Positions 10,888 through 20,280 of a stretch of 64,000 bases of DNA are shown one piece after another (position 1 is the first letter of the stretch; every line of letters starts with the position of its first letter). The notes below the pieces were generated by a model. The model was given only the letters and a program-made list of their open reading frames with translations. It was not told where the DNA came from and did no database searches. The stretch comes from Spirosoma telluris. GTDB lineage: Bacteria; Bacteroidota; Bacteroidia; Cytophagales; Spirosomataceae. Made by a program: the position numbers and the translations under genes. The DNA lies in the NCBI GenBank assembly GCA_003259005.1, contig QLII01000001.1, forward strand, positions 5,100,501-5,164,500, read 5' to 3'.

Positions 10888-11922
10888 TCAAAACGGAGAT
10901 GATTGCCATTTGCGTAATCGGCCCTGTTTATTTTCCAGAATAAGCAGTTTTATACCCGGAAACTGACTAAGTAACCGACGACTTTTTCGCAGCCCGGCCA
11001 CACTGAAAACTTTTGTTAACGCATCGGCCTGATACCCGTTGGGAGCAAGGACGGTTGCCCGCACGAAATGTTTAAGCCCAAGTCCAGAACGCGGATTCAT
11101 AATGTGCGAGTACCGTTTGCCCTGGTATTCCAGAAATCGATAGGTATCGCCAGAGGTGGTAATGGCTGCATTGTTAAGTAGAATAGTCGTCGTGTCGGCG
11201 TCATTGCCGGAACCAATACCGACGCGCCAGCCAGTCCGATTCGGCGGAGCATCATCGGCCAGAATATCTCCACCGATATCGACCAGTGATGCGTGAATGC
11301 CGAAGCGATGCAATACGAGCAAGGCTTCGTCGATGGCAAAACCCTGCCCGATACCGCCAACATCCAGACGCATGCCAGCCCGGCGTAACCGCACAGAATG
11401 AGTGGCGCTGTCTACTTCCATTAGCCGATACCCAACCGCACGTCTGGCCCGTCGACGTTCTTTGGCCGTCGGAAATTCCTTCCGGCGAACTGCCCGACGC
11501 CAGAGTAAGGATAACGGCCCAAGTGTTGGATCGAATCGGCCTTTCGAAAGTTGGGCAATAGTTTGCGCTTTCTGTAAGACGTTGAACAGATCAGTTGAAA
11601 CAGGCACCCACCTGCCCGATCCACTGGTAGCCGACAGGCGATTGATTTCCGAACCATCCAAATAATCGCTCATAATCTGATTCAGCGAATCCATCCGGGC
11701 TGATACTGCGGCATTAGCGCGTTGTGCAGTAAGGCTATCCGGCGCATAGAAGATGACATTAAACTGCGTTCCCATCAGGCCACGATGGAACGAAAACCGA
11801 GTGTTCGTGTTCGATTGGGCATGAATAAAAACTGGTAGCAAGTTGATTGCTACCAGATGAAATAAGGTAAACCGCCGGAACAACTTCGTCGTCAAATGAT
11901 TTTTACGCTTTATCTTTATCAA
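10888..11922 (-). CDS. apbE: FAD:protein FMN transferase (ApbE family)
   Basis: This 344-residue exported protein (signal peptide about residues 1-35) has the ApbE hallmarks: RGLMGTQFNVIFYAPD near the N-terminus, the flavin-site motif DVGGIGQGFAID, DIGGDI, and the metal-site region HIMNPRSGLG. ApbE transfers FMN from FAD to a Thr of flavoproteins, for example NqrB/NqrC or RnfG, in the periplasm. No obvious target gene is in the window. It is divergent from a small membrane-protein gene, with about 12 bp between the starts. Confidence 0.9.
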   Translation of the reverse strand: MIKIKRKNHLTTKLFRRFTLFHLVAINLLPVFIHAQSNTNTRFSFHRGLMGTQFNVIFYAPDSLTAQRANAAVSARMDSLNQIMSDYLDGSEINRLSATSGSGRWVPVSTDLFNVLQKAQTIAQLSKGRFDPTLGPLSLLWRRAVRRKEFPTAKERRRARRAVGYRLMEVDSATHSVRLRRAGMRLDVGGIGQGFAIDEALLVLHRFGIHASLVDIGGDILADDAPPNRTGWRVGIGSGNDADTTTILLNNAAITTSGDTYRFLEYQGKRYSHIMNPRSGLGLKHFVRATVLAPNGYQADALTKVFSVAGLRKSRRLLSQFPGIKLLILENKQGRLRKWQSSPF

Positions 11923-11934
11923 GCTATTGGTACT

Positions 11935-12138
11935 ATGATCACGATCAAAAATAAATTCATCTTACTCGCTGCCGGTTTCTGGTTATCAGGCATTGTACTC
12001 ATACTACTTGGCGCGGGGGCTAAGAGCACGCATGCTGACCTGGCCGGAACTCTGCTGAGTATAGGTATTCTGGCCCAAGCCCTTGGGTTTGGTTTTTTAG
12101 GCTTTGCCATCATGCAGGCTGTTTTGAAGAAAAAGTGA
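11935..12138 (+). CDS. Small two-helix membrane protein of unknown function
   Basis: From the ATG at 11935 it encodes about 67 residues with two hydrophobic helices (about 8-28 and 36-60) and a basic tail LKKK. An upstream in-frame start at 11896 would overlap the start of ApbE, so the later one is preferred. I do not recognise a family. It is transcribed away from apbE and converges with the Uma2 gene 4 bp downstream. Confidence 0.6.
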   Translation: MITIKNKFILLAAGFWLSGIVLILLGAGAKSTHADLAGTLLSIGILAQALGFGFLGFAIMQAVLKKK

Positions 12139-12142
12139 CTTC

Positions 12143-12712
12143 CTAAGCCTTGAATAAATCGTCGATGACAAACTGGAAATCAGGAACAACGGGTGCCGCC
12201 GAACAAAGGTCCCGCCCTTTGAAAACCTTGATCTCATCGGGCGAGTAATAGGCGTAAATTTTTTGCTGCTTCGGAGCAATGTACCAAACCAGTTGAACCC
12301 CCGCATCGAAGTAATCCTGCACTTTTTCAAGTACATCATTCTGCGACTCAGAATCGGATAGGATTTCAATGGCTAAGGGTGGCATAAAGCGTTTACCGAA
12401 TTTAGCCTCCCGAATTTGTTCATCTGTAAAAATTGCCAAATCAGGAATCCGCTTACGAAATGTATCGACATAAGCATCTCCTTCTGATAGCAATTCAGCA
12501 CCTTGCTGATACAATTGTGTTTTAGCAAATGCCCGCATCAGGAATCGCGCAATAAATAACTCTTCCTGCTTCATGGGTGGTTTTTTAATAATTCGTCCGC
12601 GAACGAACTCGTAGTTTGCATCCGTTTTTTTTCGGGCAAGCCACTTCTCGAATTCGGCAACCGTTTGTGGTGCCGACCGGCGATTTCTGCGGACTAATGC
12701 TACTGGTTCCAT
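12143..12712 (-). CDS. Uma2 family endonuclease-like protein (DUF820)
   Basis: This 189-residue protein has the Uma2/DUF820 layout within the PD-(D/E)XK fold. An N-terminal segment reads ANYEFVRGRIIKKPP; the core has RIPDLAIFTDEQ (acidic metal ligand) and PPLAIEILSDSESQNDVLEKVQDY; a following beta-hairpin reads GVQLVWYIAPKQQKIYAY. The family is abundant in Cytophagales and cyanobacteria. Its biological role is not settled; it is often discussed as a mobile or restriction-like nuclease. A second family member begins at 63689. Confidence 0.85.
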   Translation of the reverse strand: MEPVALVRRNRRSAPQTVAEFEKWLARKKTDANYEFVRGRIIKKPPMKQEELFIARFLMRAFAKTQLYQQGAELLSEGDAYVDTFRKRIPDLAIFTDEQIREAKFGKRFMPPLAIEILSDSESQNDVLEKVQDYFDAGVQLVWYIAPKQQKIYAYYSPDEIKVFKGRDLCSAAPVVPDFQFVIDDLFKA

Positions 12713-12731
12713 GTTGAGCAGTGTTGTTTAT

Positions 12732-12739
12732 CAAATATA
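12732..12739 (-). promoter_or_regulatory. Bacteroidota -7 box upstream of the Uma2 gene
   Basis: The minus strand reads TATATTTG, a perfect TAnnTTTG match, 19 bp upstream of the Uma2 start. No TTG lies at the expected -33 position, so support is partial. Confidence 0.4.
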
Positions 12740-12783
12740 CTGATTTTAGAGGTGATCAGTAAAGAGGGCAATTCCTAGATCCC

Positions 12784-13863
12784 TTACACCCGCGCGGCCT
12801 TGTCGCGCAGATACATGTCTACCAGTACCAGGGCGGCCATGGCCTCCACAATAGGCACGGCACGCGGCACCACACAGGGATCGTGCCGGCCTTTTCCCGA
12901 AACTGTTACGGGCTGGCCGTGTACATCGACACTATCCTGATCCTGCATAATGGTTGCCACAGGCTTGAAAGCCGTGCGAAAGAAAATATCTTCCCCATTA
13001 CTGATGCCTCCCTGAATTCCTCCCGACTGGTTCGTTTTCGTCCGAACACGTCCTTGCTCGTTGGTATAGAATTCGTCGTTGTGTTCAGAGCCGTACAATT
13101 CCACCCCAGCAAATCCGCTACCATATTCAAAACCTTTTACAGCGTTGATACTCAACATAGCTTTCCCTAACTCGGCGTGGAGTTTGTCGAAAACGGGTTC
13201 GCCCCAGCCTGCTGGAACACCTGTTACCACGCAGTCAACGATGCCCCCAATCGAATCTCCGCGCTTCCGCGTTTCATCAATGTACTGAAACATTTGCTCT
13301 GCGGTTTCGGGGTCTGGGCAGCGAACGGCGTTTTCTTCGGCAAGCGCCAGATTCAGTTCCTGGTAGGGTTTGCTGAGTTTTAGTTTGCCCACCTGCGATA
13401 CATACGCCTGAATCTGAACCCCTTGTTGGGCCAATAACAATTTAGCAATGGCTCCGGCAGCAACACGGGCCGCAGTTTCACGGGCCGACGAACGGCCACC
13501 ACCCCGATAGTCGCGAGAACCGTATTTGGTCTGGTAGGTATAATCGGCGTGCGAAGGCCGGAATTGCTCCGAAATATGGCCGTAGTCTTTACTCCGCTGG
13601 TCGGTATTCCGAATGAGCAATGCGATTGGTGTTCCCTGCGTTTTTCCCTCAAATACGCCCGACAACACCTCAAACTCATCGGCTTCACGCCGTTGGGTCG
13701 TAATACGGGATTGACCGGGTTTGCGTCGATCCAGATCGTGCTGAATAAAGTCGGTATCGAAGGCTAATCCAGCCGGGCACCCATCAATAACAACTCCAAT
13801 CCCTGGCCCGTGGGATTCACCAAATGTAGAAATCTTAAATAGTCTTCCGTAAGTACTGCTCAT
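12784..13863 (-). CDS. aroC: Chorismate synthase
   Basis: This 359-residue enzyme converts 5-enolpyruvylshikimate-3-phosphate to chorismate, the last shikimate step, using reduced FMN. All signature regions are visible: GRLFKISTFGESHG at the N-terminus, RPSHADYTYQTKYG, the Arg-rich stretch RDYRGGGRSSARETAARVAAGA, and the C-terminal GRHDPCVVPRAVPIVEAM. The length is normal and the gene is intact. It stands between the Uma2 and BatD genes on the same strand. Confidence 0.97.
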   Translation of the reverse strand: MSSTYGRLFKISTFGESHGPGIGVVIDGCPAGLAFDTDFIQHDLDRRKPGQSRITTQRREADEFEVLSGVFEGKTQGTPIALLIRNTDQRSKDYGHISEQFRPSHADYTYQTKYGSRDYRGGGRSSARETAARVAAGAIAKLLLAQQGVQIQAYVSQVGKLKLSKPYQELNLALAEENAVRCPDPETAEQMFQYIDETRKRGDSIGGIVDCVVTGVPAGWGEPVFDKLHAELGKAMLSINAVKGFEYGSGFAGVELYGSEHNDEFYTNEQGRVRTKTNQSGGIQGGISNGEDIFFRTAFKPVATIMQDQDSVDVHGQPVTVSGKGRHDPCVVPRAVPIVEAMAALVLVDMYLRDKAARV

Positions 13864-13908
13864 GCGTGTTGGGTATCAGATACGAGATGGAGCGTTTGGC
13901 AAAACGAC

Positions 13909-15378
13909 TTATCGTCCAGTATCCTGCTTTTTAAAAAATACGAAAATCATTCCTATCAACATTACCAGGAGCAGCACATTAGCGATGGCCCGCACCAGCA
14001 CCGGAATGCTGATTGGCTGAAGCGTACTATCCATGGCTTCAATGCCTGCATATAACGAGTGATCCGTAGATGTGCCCGAAGCTGTTTCGCTGTTCACGTC
14101 TGAAATGTCACTGGGTGTCGATGACTGAACACCAACTATCGGGCTTTTATTACCTACTTGCAGGCTTAATTGTGGATGAAGTGTATCGTAGTTTGCCGTT
14201 TTGGGGTCGAAGTAAATCCATTGAAAGCGATTTGCCAACGAAATCTGTCCATTTTGATGAGGAACGATGAAATAGGTGAAGGCTTTACGCCCTATCACCT
14301 GACTTCCATTGTTCGTACTTGAATGTCGTTCTTCAGGTGGAAACACGTCAAACTCAGTCGTTTCGCTTACCGTAGCGGGTGCTGGAAGCGTTGATATATT
14401 TCCATCGCCAGTTATGGTAAAGGTATAGCGAACACTTTGCCCAATCGTAACACCCTGTTGCTCTAATGCTTCTTCCAACTGAAACGATCCAACCGGTACC
14501 CGGCCTCGCAAGGGATGTGCGGGCAAAGGTTTGATCGGCACCGTAAGCGGTCTACTGGTAAATACCACTGCTTCGGGCTGTGACGTGGGCGGGCCAATGG
14601 TAGGACGCGGGCGAGCTAACTGCAACGATACCGCCGGTAATTTCCAATCCTGATTCGAGAGTGGAAAAAAGACGGACTGGTAAATACGAAATTCCCGAAA
14701 TTTCTTTCCTCTAATGGTAATTGAAATTGGCTTTAATTCCGTGATCGGCACATTTTCCTCCCATGAATTAGCCGGGCGCATTTTTTTTGTGATTGCCTGC
14801 AACTGCTTGTCGAGCGCTGTAAAACTAAGTACATAGGGGTAATTATCGGCAACATAAAACGACAAGGTCAGCGCTACACCTTCGCCAGCATAAACAGACG
14901 GTTTAGAGGCATGTAACGACAAAAATGCCGATTTTTCTGAGGCTGCATCCGCAATAGCCGCCGTAGTACTAGCCAGGTCTGTTGTCGCCTTTGAGGGTTG
15001 TACGAGTAGAACAGTCCCGTCTGAGTGAACAGTTTCGCCATTGACAACGATTGAAAAGGGGAGCAATCGAAATCGGCCAGGGGCAATTGCCAAATAAGTT
15101 TGGGTAATTACTTGATTAGTAATGGTTTTTCCACCAACTTCACTAGGCGATACACTGGTCGATATTCCTTTTTTGGTAAAGCCCGTAATATCAGGAAAAG
15201 GGATACTGGCCCGATTTTCGCTGTTCGGTATAATGACCGAAATCGTGAAGGGCCGCTCAATAGGAAAAGTAGATTGGCTTAATTCAATTGAAGCAACATT
15301 ATCAGGTACTTGCCCAAATCCAGCAAGTGTTCCTAAGAAAAATAATGCAAAAAATTTGCGGAATATTGCAAGTAACAT
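13909..15378 (-). CDS. BatD-like oxygen-tolerance protein
   Basis: This 489-residue protein has a signal peptide (about 1-22), a long beta-rich periplasmic part and one C-terminal transmembrane helix (ANVLLLVMLIGMIFVFF) with a short basic tail. The opening LSQSTFPIERPFTISVIIPN and the later VTIGQSVRYTFTITGDGNIS match BatD family proteins. In Bacteroidota these usually sit with BatA/BatB VWA proteins and a MoxR ATPase; none of these is nearby, so this is a stand-alone member. The role is inferred as envelope stress tolerance only from the family name. Confidence 0.75.
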   Translation of the reverse strand: MLLAIFRKFFALFFLGTLAGFGQVPDNVASIELSQSTFPIERPFTISVIIPNSENRASIPFPDITGFTKKGISTSVSPSEVGGKTITNQVITQTYLAIAPGRFRLLPFSIVVNGETVHSDGTVLLVQPSKATTDLASTTAAIADAASEKSAFLSLHASKPSVYAGEGVALTLSFYVADNYPYVLSFTALDKQLQAITKKMRPANSWEENVPITELKPISITIRGKKFREFRIYQSVFFPLSNQDWKLPAVSLQLARPRPTIGPPTSQPEAVVFTSRPLTVPIKPLPAHPLRGRVPVGSFQLEEALEQQGVTIGQSVRYTFTITGDGNISTLPAPATVSETTEFDVFPPEERHSSTNNGSQVIGRKAFTYFIVPHQNGQISLANRFQWIYFDPKTANYDTLHPQLSLQVGNKSPIVGVQSSTPSDISDVNSETASGTSTDHSLYAGIEAMDSTLQPISIPVLVRAIANVLLLVMLIGMIFVFFKKQDTGR

Positions 15379-15487
15379 TGTTATTTTGAAGCAACAATTT
15401 TCATAGTAAGTCGTTACCGATATAAGAACGAACCAGTCAACCTCTTTCGATATCCATCAGCTTCCTAAACAACAAATTTACACCCCT

Positions 15488-15691
15488 ATGCTCTCTATGC
15501 TCGAATATATCAAAACCATCCTTCAGAAGGTGAGTTTTGATAGATCTCTTTTTGAAAAAGAATTGGCAAAAGCGATTAAGTTACTAATACCAAAAGAAGT
15601 CAAGCAACTTAAACGCTGGTGTTACCTCCAATTCGGCAAAGTTTATCGAGTCGTCTTAAATCATTGTTTTTCTCGGGTACGGTTCACCTGA
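15488..15691 (+). CDS. Small protein of unknown function (67 aa)
   Basis: This short ORF is helical and basic (EYIKTILQKVSFDRSLFEKE, then CYLQFGKVYRVVLNHCF). It is followed 21 bp later by a strong terminator, which supports it being transcribed. A second in-frame ATG at 15497 may be the true start. I do not recognise a family and see no signal peptide. Confidence 0.55.
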   Translation: MLSMLEYIKTILQKVSFDRSLFEKELAKAIKLLIPKEVKQLKRWCYLQFGKVYRVVLNHCFSRVRFT

Positions 15692-15712
15692 CGCAGCAAC
15701 CTGAACAACGAC

Positions 15713-15752
15713 AAAAAACTCCTCTGGTTCCAATAAGCCAGAGGAGTTTTTT
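15713..15752. terminator. Bidirectional terminator
   Basis: A perfect 15-bp stem (15713-15727 with 15738-15752) with a 10-nt loop is flanked by A6 and T6. It lies between the small ORF on the plus strand and the convergent beta-CASP gene, and can serve both. Confidence 0.85.
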
Positions 15753-15765
15753 GTTTTATGCAAGT

Positions 15766-17159
15766 TTATAGACTCACCTTCTGCCCCATCTCCGGTATCT
15801 CAATGTTCTGAAATCCAGCTTCCTGAAGGTGCTCTTTCCAAACGAGTTGTTTGTCGTATTCGCCATGAACTAGAAACATAGCTTTAACCTGAGCCGGATT
15901 CTGACAGCTTAAAAAGTGCAGCATCTCCCTATAATCACCATGCGCCGAAAACGAGTCCATAATGGCAACCCGTGCAATTACCGGGTACTTTTCCCCAAAA
16001 ATCGTCACTTCCTTATCGCCCCGCTTCAATGCGCCCCCAGACTATTCGGTGACGCATACCCAACCATCAAAATAGTAGTATTCGGTTTGGTAATATTGTT
16101 CTTAATGTGGTGCTTGATCCGCCCGGCCTCGGCCATTCCCGATGGCGCAATAATAATGCACGGCTCCTTACTGTCATTGATGGCCTTTGATTCATTCACA
16201 TCTGTCACGTAATGCAAATTCGGGAAGTCGAATGCATCGCCATCTTTTTTAATATAGGCCAGAATATCAGGGTTAAAATCTTCCTCATGATCCCGCATCA
16301 CCTGGGTCGCCTTTACCGACATTGGACTGTCAATATAGACAGGCAGACGGGGTAAACGTCCTTCGCTTTCTAACTGATCGAGTGCATAAATCAACTCCTG
16401 GGTGCGGTCAACGGCGAAAGCGGGAATAATGAGTTTACCCCGCTCGTCAACACAGGTTTGCTGCACAATAGCCAGGAGGTGGGCCTTCATGTCAGGTTCG
16501 GCTTCGTGTAGCCGATCGCCATACGTTGATTCACAGATGATATAGTCGGCCTGCGGAAACCTATCGGGCGAACGAAGAATTTTATCATCGGGTCGGCCAA
16601 TGTCGCCACTGAAGAACAGGTGTTTTTCAGTACCGTTATCCTTGATCGTTAAGCTCACAGCGGCACTGCCCAGCAAATGGCCGGCATCGGTTAACAAACC
16701 CGTCACTTCATCGCAAATGACAAATGGGCTTCCGTAGTGAACAGGCTGCATCTGATCGAGTGCCTGCTGCACATCGTTTTCATCATACAAAGCCTCCAGT
16801 TCGGGTTCACCCCGGCGTTTGCGTCGTTCATTGACCCGTTCAAGATCGCGCTCCTGAATCCGGGCGCTATCCATCAGCATTACTTCGCAGAGATCAATCG
16901 TGGCCGATGTTGTATAAATTGGCCCCTTGAAGCCCTGATGAACAAGTCTTGGGATAAGACCTGTATGATCGATATGCGCGTGAGAAAGCACCATGTAATC
17001 GACTTGGGCGGGATCGAAACCAAATTGCTGGTTGAGTTCGTCGGTATTGATACCCTGAAATAGCCCACAATCGAGCAGAATCTGTTTGCCACTGGTGGTT
17101 GTCAGCAGGTGTTTGCTCCCCGTAACCGTGCGGGCCGCACCGAAAAATTGAATGGTCAT
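15766..17159 (-). CDS. MBL-fold beta-CASP ribonuclease/exonuclease; frameshifted
   Basis: About 464 residues contain the metallo-beta-lactamase motif SHAHIDHTGL (HxHxDH), GDIGRPDDKIL, the beta-CASP region, the PSGMAEAGRIKHH motif and C-terminal RMMBL motifs DSFSAHGDY and VHGEYD. This is the layout of CPSF73-like RNA-processing nucleases common in bacteria, expected in the cytoplasm. The frame breaks at the C5 run 16034-16038 (G5 on the coding strand); one added G joins YASPNSLGGALKRGDKEV without a gap. It is divergent from the penicillin-binding protein gene. Confidence 0.85.
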
Positions 17160-17264
17160 GATTTAGGTATGTTCTCGGTAAATCTATGCGTTTCTTTGTA
17201 CAGCTCCGCCTACAATTTCTCCTACTGAGACGTGCAAATAAACAGAGAGTTTCACGGACTTGTC

Positions 17265-19681
17265 ATGTTGGTTATTGAAAAAGGTAAAATCATAGTGCAA
17301 CGGATCTGGAAATCACGTTTAGCGAAAACCAGTATTGGCGCCCTATTGATTTTTTTTAGCCTGGATTTTTTCTTCCCCATTCATACCGATGTCTCTTACT
17401 CAACCATCATTACGGCGCGGGATGGGTCTATTCTGCATACGTTTTTGAGCCGCGACGACAAATGGCGCATGTATGCCGAGCTTCCGGAGATTACACCTAC
17501 TCTCCGCGACGCTATTTTATTCAAAGAGGACAAATACTTCCGTTTTCACCCAGGCTTCAACCCGGTCGCTATGGTACGGGCGGCCGCCAGAAACCTCCTG
17601 ACGGGTCGGCGTACATCGGGCGCTTCGACAATCACGATGCAGACGGTCCGACTCCTCGAACCTCGTGATCGTACCTACGGAAATAAATTTATTGAACTGT
17701 TCAGGGCCTTGCAGTTAGAAGTCCATTATTCGAAAGATGCAATTCTGCAACTTTACCTGAACCTGATTCCTTATGGTGGCAACATCGAGGGACTGAAATC
17801 GGCGTCGCTATTGTATTTTGGGAAACCACCCGTGTTGCTCAGTCTGGCGGAGTTAACAGCCCTAACCATTATTCCCAATCGCCCTTCGAGTTTGCGATTG
17901 GGTGTTCGAAATGCACTTATTGTACAAGAGCGGAACCGTTGGCTTGCCCGTTTTCGTCGTGCACAACTTTTCGACGATGCGGCTATAACAGATGCCGAAA
18001 GTGAGCCACTCAATGCCTACCGGCGAGATGCACCACAACTGGCTCCCCATCTGTCGCGTCGGCTCCGAGCCGAAAATCCGAATACCCCAATTATTCACTC
18101 GACCCTAAACCCGACGGCGCAGGCCACCACAGAACGATTAGTACAGCATTATGCCGATCGGATTAAAGCATATAATATCCACAATTCGGCGGTGTTGATT
18201 GTGGATAACTTGTCACGGGAAGTGGTAGCGTATGTAGGTTCATCCGATTTTGGCAATGTCTTCGATGGTGGGCAGGTCGATGGGATTCGGGCCGTGCGAT
18301 CGCCGGGGAGCGCCTTGAAGCCCTTATTGTACGGGCTCGCGTTCGACGCGGGTATCATCACCCCAAAAACCAAACTGGCTGATGTTCCGACTAACTTCGG
18401 CAGTTACGAACCCGACAACTACGACCGACGGTTCAACGGGCCCGTTACGGCCGAATTCGCCCTGGCCAACTCACTGAACATTCCCGCAGTTGCCTTACTC
18501 AACGAAGTTGGCACGCCAACGCTCGTATCAACACTTCAAAAAGCAGGATTTACGGCCATCAAAAAGCAGGCGAAGGAGTTAGGGCTATCCATGATTTTAG
18601 GTGGCTGTGGCGTTACACTCGAAGAAATGACAAGGTTATATGCCGGCCTGGCGAATGGGGGAAGATGGGGGAGTTAAAATTCACCTCACCCCCGGCCCCT
18701 CTCCTCAAAAGGAGGAGAGGGGGAGAAGTATGGGTTGTCTACTTCCCCCCCTTCCTTCAAGGGGAGGGGGCTAGGGGTGGGGTAACTCTTCTTTCCCCCG
18801 AAGCAGCCTACCTTGTTACACACACACTCACCCAAATTACCCGGCCCGATTTGCCTAATAATTTTGACAACAGTTATCACCTGCCCCGCATTGCCTGGAA
18901 AACAGGTACGTCTTATGGTCGACGTGACGCCTGGAGTATTGGCTATAATCAACGCTACACAATTGGCGTGTGGGTGGGTAACTTTTCGGGGGTGGGCGTG
19001 GCCGAACTCAGTGGGGCCAATACGGCCACACCGTTGCTCTTCCAGTTATTCAATGTACTCGATTACAACTCGCCTACGGGCTGGTTCCGAGTGCCCAAAC
19101 AGGCAACCCGGCTGTCGATGCGACTTATATGCCCCGAAACAGGGGATGTTCCGGGTGAGTTTTGTCAGAACCCAGTGACAGACTATTCGATTATGGGAGT
19201 CTCCCGGTATCGTCGTTGTCAGCACAGGAAAGCTATTTTCACAAATACTTCGGGGACTATTTCGTATTGTGCCCAGTGCCTCCCGGATAGTGGCTTCGTA
19301 CGTCGGTCGTACCCCAATCTAGCGCCGGAAGTAGTAGCATTTTATCAAAGCCGTCATATTCCATTTGAGGCTGTGCCACCACACAACCCCGCCTGTGAAC
19401 GCGTATTTGGGAATTCAGGACAGGTTGGCCCGCAGATAACCAGCCTCAATAATGGAAGCGAGTACTTCATCAATCCAAAACAACCCGCCGAAATGGAGTT
19501 GAGTTGCCAGGCAGCCAATGATGTGCAACTGGTTTTCTGGTATCTAAATGACAAGCTTTTCCGCAAGGCCAAACCTACCGAAGGCGTGTTTTTCAAACCA
19601 AGACCGGGTACCCTGAAGATTTCCTGCGCTGATGACAAAGGCCGTAGCAGTGACATTCGGATACTTATCCAGAATGAGTAA
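17265..19681 (+). CDS. pbpC: Penicillin-binding protein 1C; frameshifted and carrying an in-frame repeat insertion
   Basis: This is a bifunctional peptidoglycan glycosyltransferase/transpeptidase at the inner membrane. It has one N-terminal anchor (about residues 20-40). The glycosyltransferase domain shows KEDKYFRFHPGFNP and SGASTITMQTVRL. The transpeptidase domain shows SxxK (SPGSALK), SxN (NSLN) and KTGTS (AWKTGTSYGRRDAW). A C-terminal PbpC/BiPBP_C domain ends at 19681. ATG 17265 is chosen over GTG 17232. The frame breaks at the G5 run 18657-18661. After repair, a palindromic repeat of about 104 bp (18683-18786) is read through as about 35 extra residues between LANGG and LLSPEAAYLV. An alpha-2-macroglobulin gene follows after one small gene, a pairing also known from E. 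coli. Confidence 0.87.
18683..18786. repeat. Palindromic GC-rich repeat inserted in frame in pbpC
   Basis: C-rich and G-rich blocks alternate (CTCACCCCCGGCCCCTCTCC, then GGAGGAGAGGGGG, CTTCCCCCCCTTCC and GGGGAGGGGGCTAGGGG), forming nested inverted repeats. It resembles the dispersed CCCCTCTCC/GGAGAGGGG repeats found in many bacterial genomes. All three stops are avoided in the pbpC frame, so the element adds about 35 residues rather than truncating the protein. Confidence 0.7.
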
Positions 19682-19748
19682 CCATTTCTTCATTTTGCTT
19701 TGTCATATAGTATCAACAATTTTCTACCCTAAAGCCAATTTTTTATTC

Positions 19749-20186
19749 ATGAAAACCGTATTGATTCTTTGTGCTTCCCTATTATTTACAACGGCAATAT
19801 TTGCCCAACAAGCTACCGACCCTACTCAGGACCCTACAGCGGCTGGCAACGCATTCTTCAAAGCCATGCTTGACGAAGACAGTAAAACCCTGGGAACATT
19901 ACTTGCCAGCGACTTTAACCTCATCAGTTTCGATGGAAGCTCTGTTGAAGGAGATATGCTCATACAGGGTGTTGGGGGTGGTTTTGTTGTGGTCGAAACA
20001 GCTACGGTGTCGAATACACGAACACGCCAGTATAACAGTGATTCGGCTGTAATGACGGGCAACTGGAAAACCAAAGGCAACGTTCAGGGACAGGGTTTTG
20101 ATAATTCAGTTTCCTTCTCCCTTACGTGTACCAAACAAGGTAGCGCCTGGAAAATTGTCAACGTGCAGTTTACGCCAATGCGTTAA
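19749..20186 (+). CDS. Exported NTF2-like / DUF4440-type protein
   Basis: From the ATG at 19749 it encodes about 145 residues: a signal peptide (ILCASLLFTTAIFAQ) and a compact domain with an early helix DPTAAGNAFFKAMLDEDSK, then LLASDFNLISFDGS and a beta-sheet ending WKIVNVQFTPM. This pattern matches SnoaL/DUF4440 cone-fold proteins, which are small binding or enzymatic domains. An in-frame start at 19632 would overlap pbpC and hide the signal peptide. It sits between pbpC and the A2M gene and ends at a terminator. Confidence 0.65.
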   Translation: MKTVLILCASLLFTTAIFAQQATDPTQDPTAAGNAFFKAMLDEDSKTLGTLLASDFNLISFDGSSVEGDMLIQGVGGGFVVVETATVSNTRTRQYNSDSAVMTGNWKTKGNVQGQGFDNSVSFSLTCTKQGSAWKIVNVQFTPMR

Positions 20187-20217
20187 TAACCGCTTAGTAA
20201 GTCATTGCCTGAAAATC

Positions 20218-20249
20218 AGCCCACTCTATAATTTTTGAGTGGGCTTTTT
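20218..20249 (+). terminator. Intrinsic terminator after the NTF2-like gene
   Basis: The stem AGCCCACTC/GAGTGGGCT (20218-20226 with 20237-20245) has a 10-nt loop and is followed by a T5 tract. It separates the NTF2-like gene from the A2M gene. Confidence 0.75.
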
Positions 20250-20280
20250 CGTCTATATTCGGCCTTTCACTCCTAGCATC

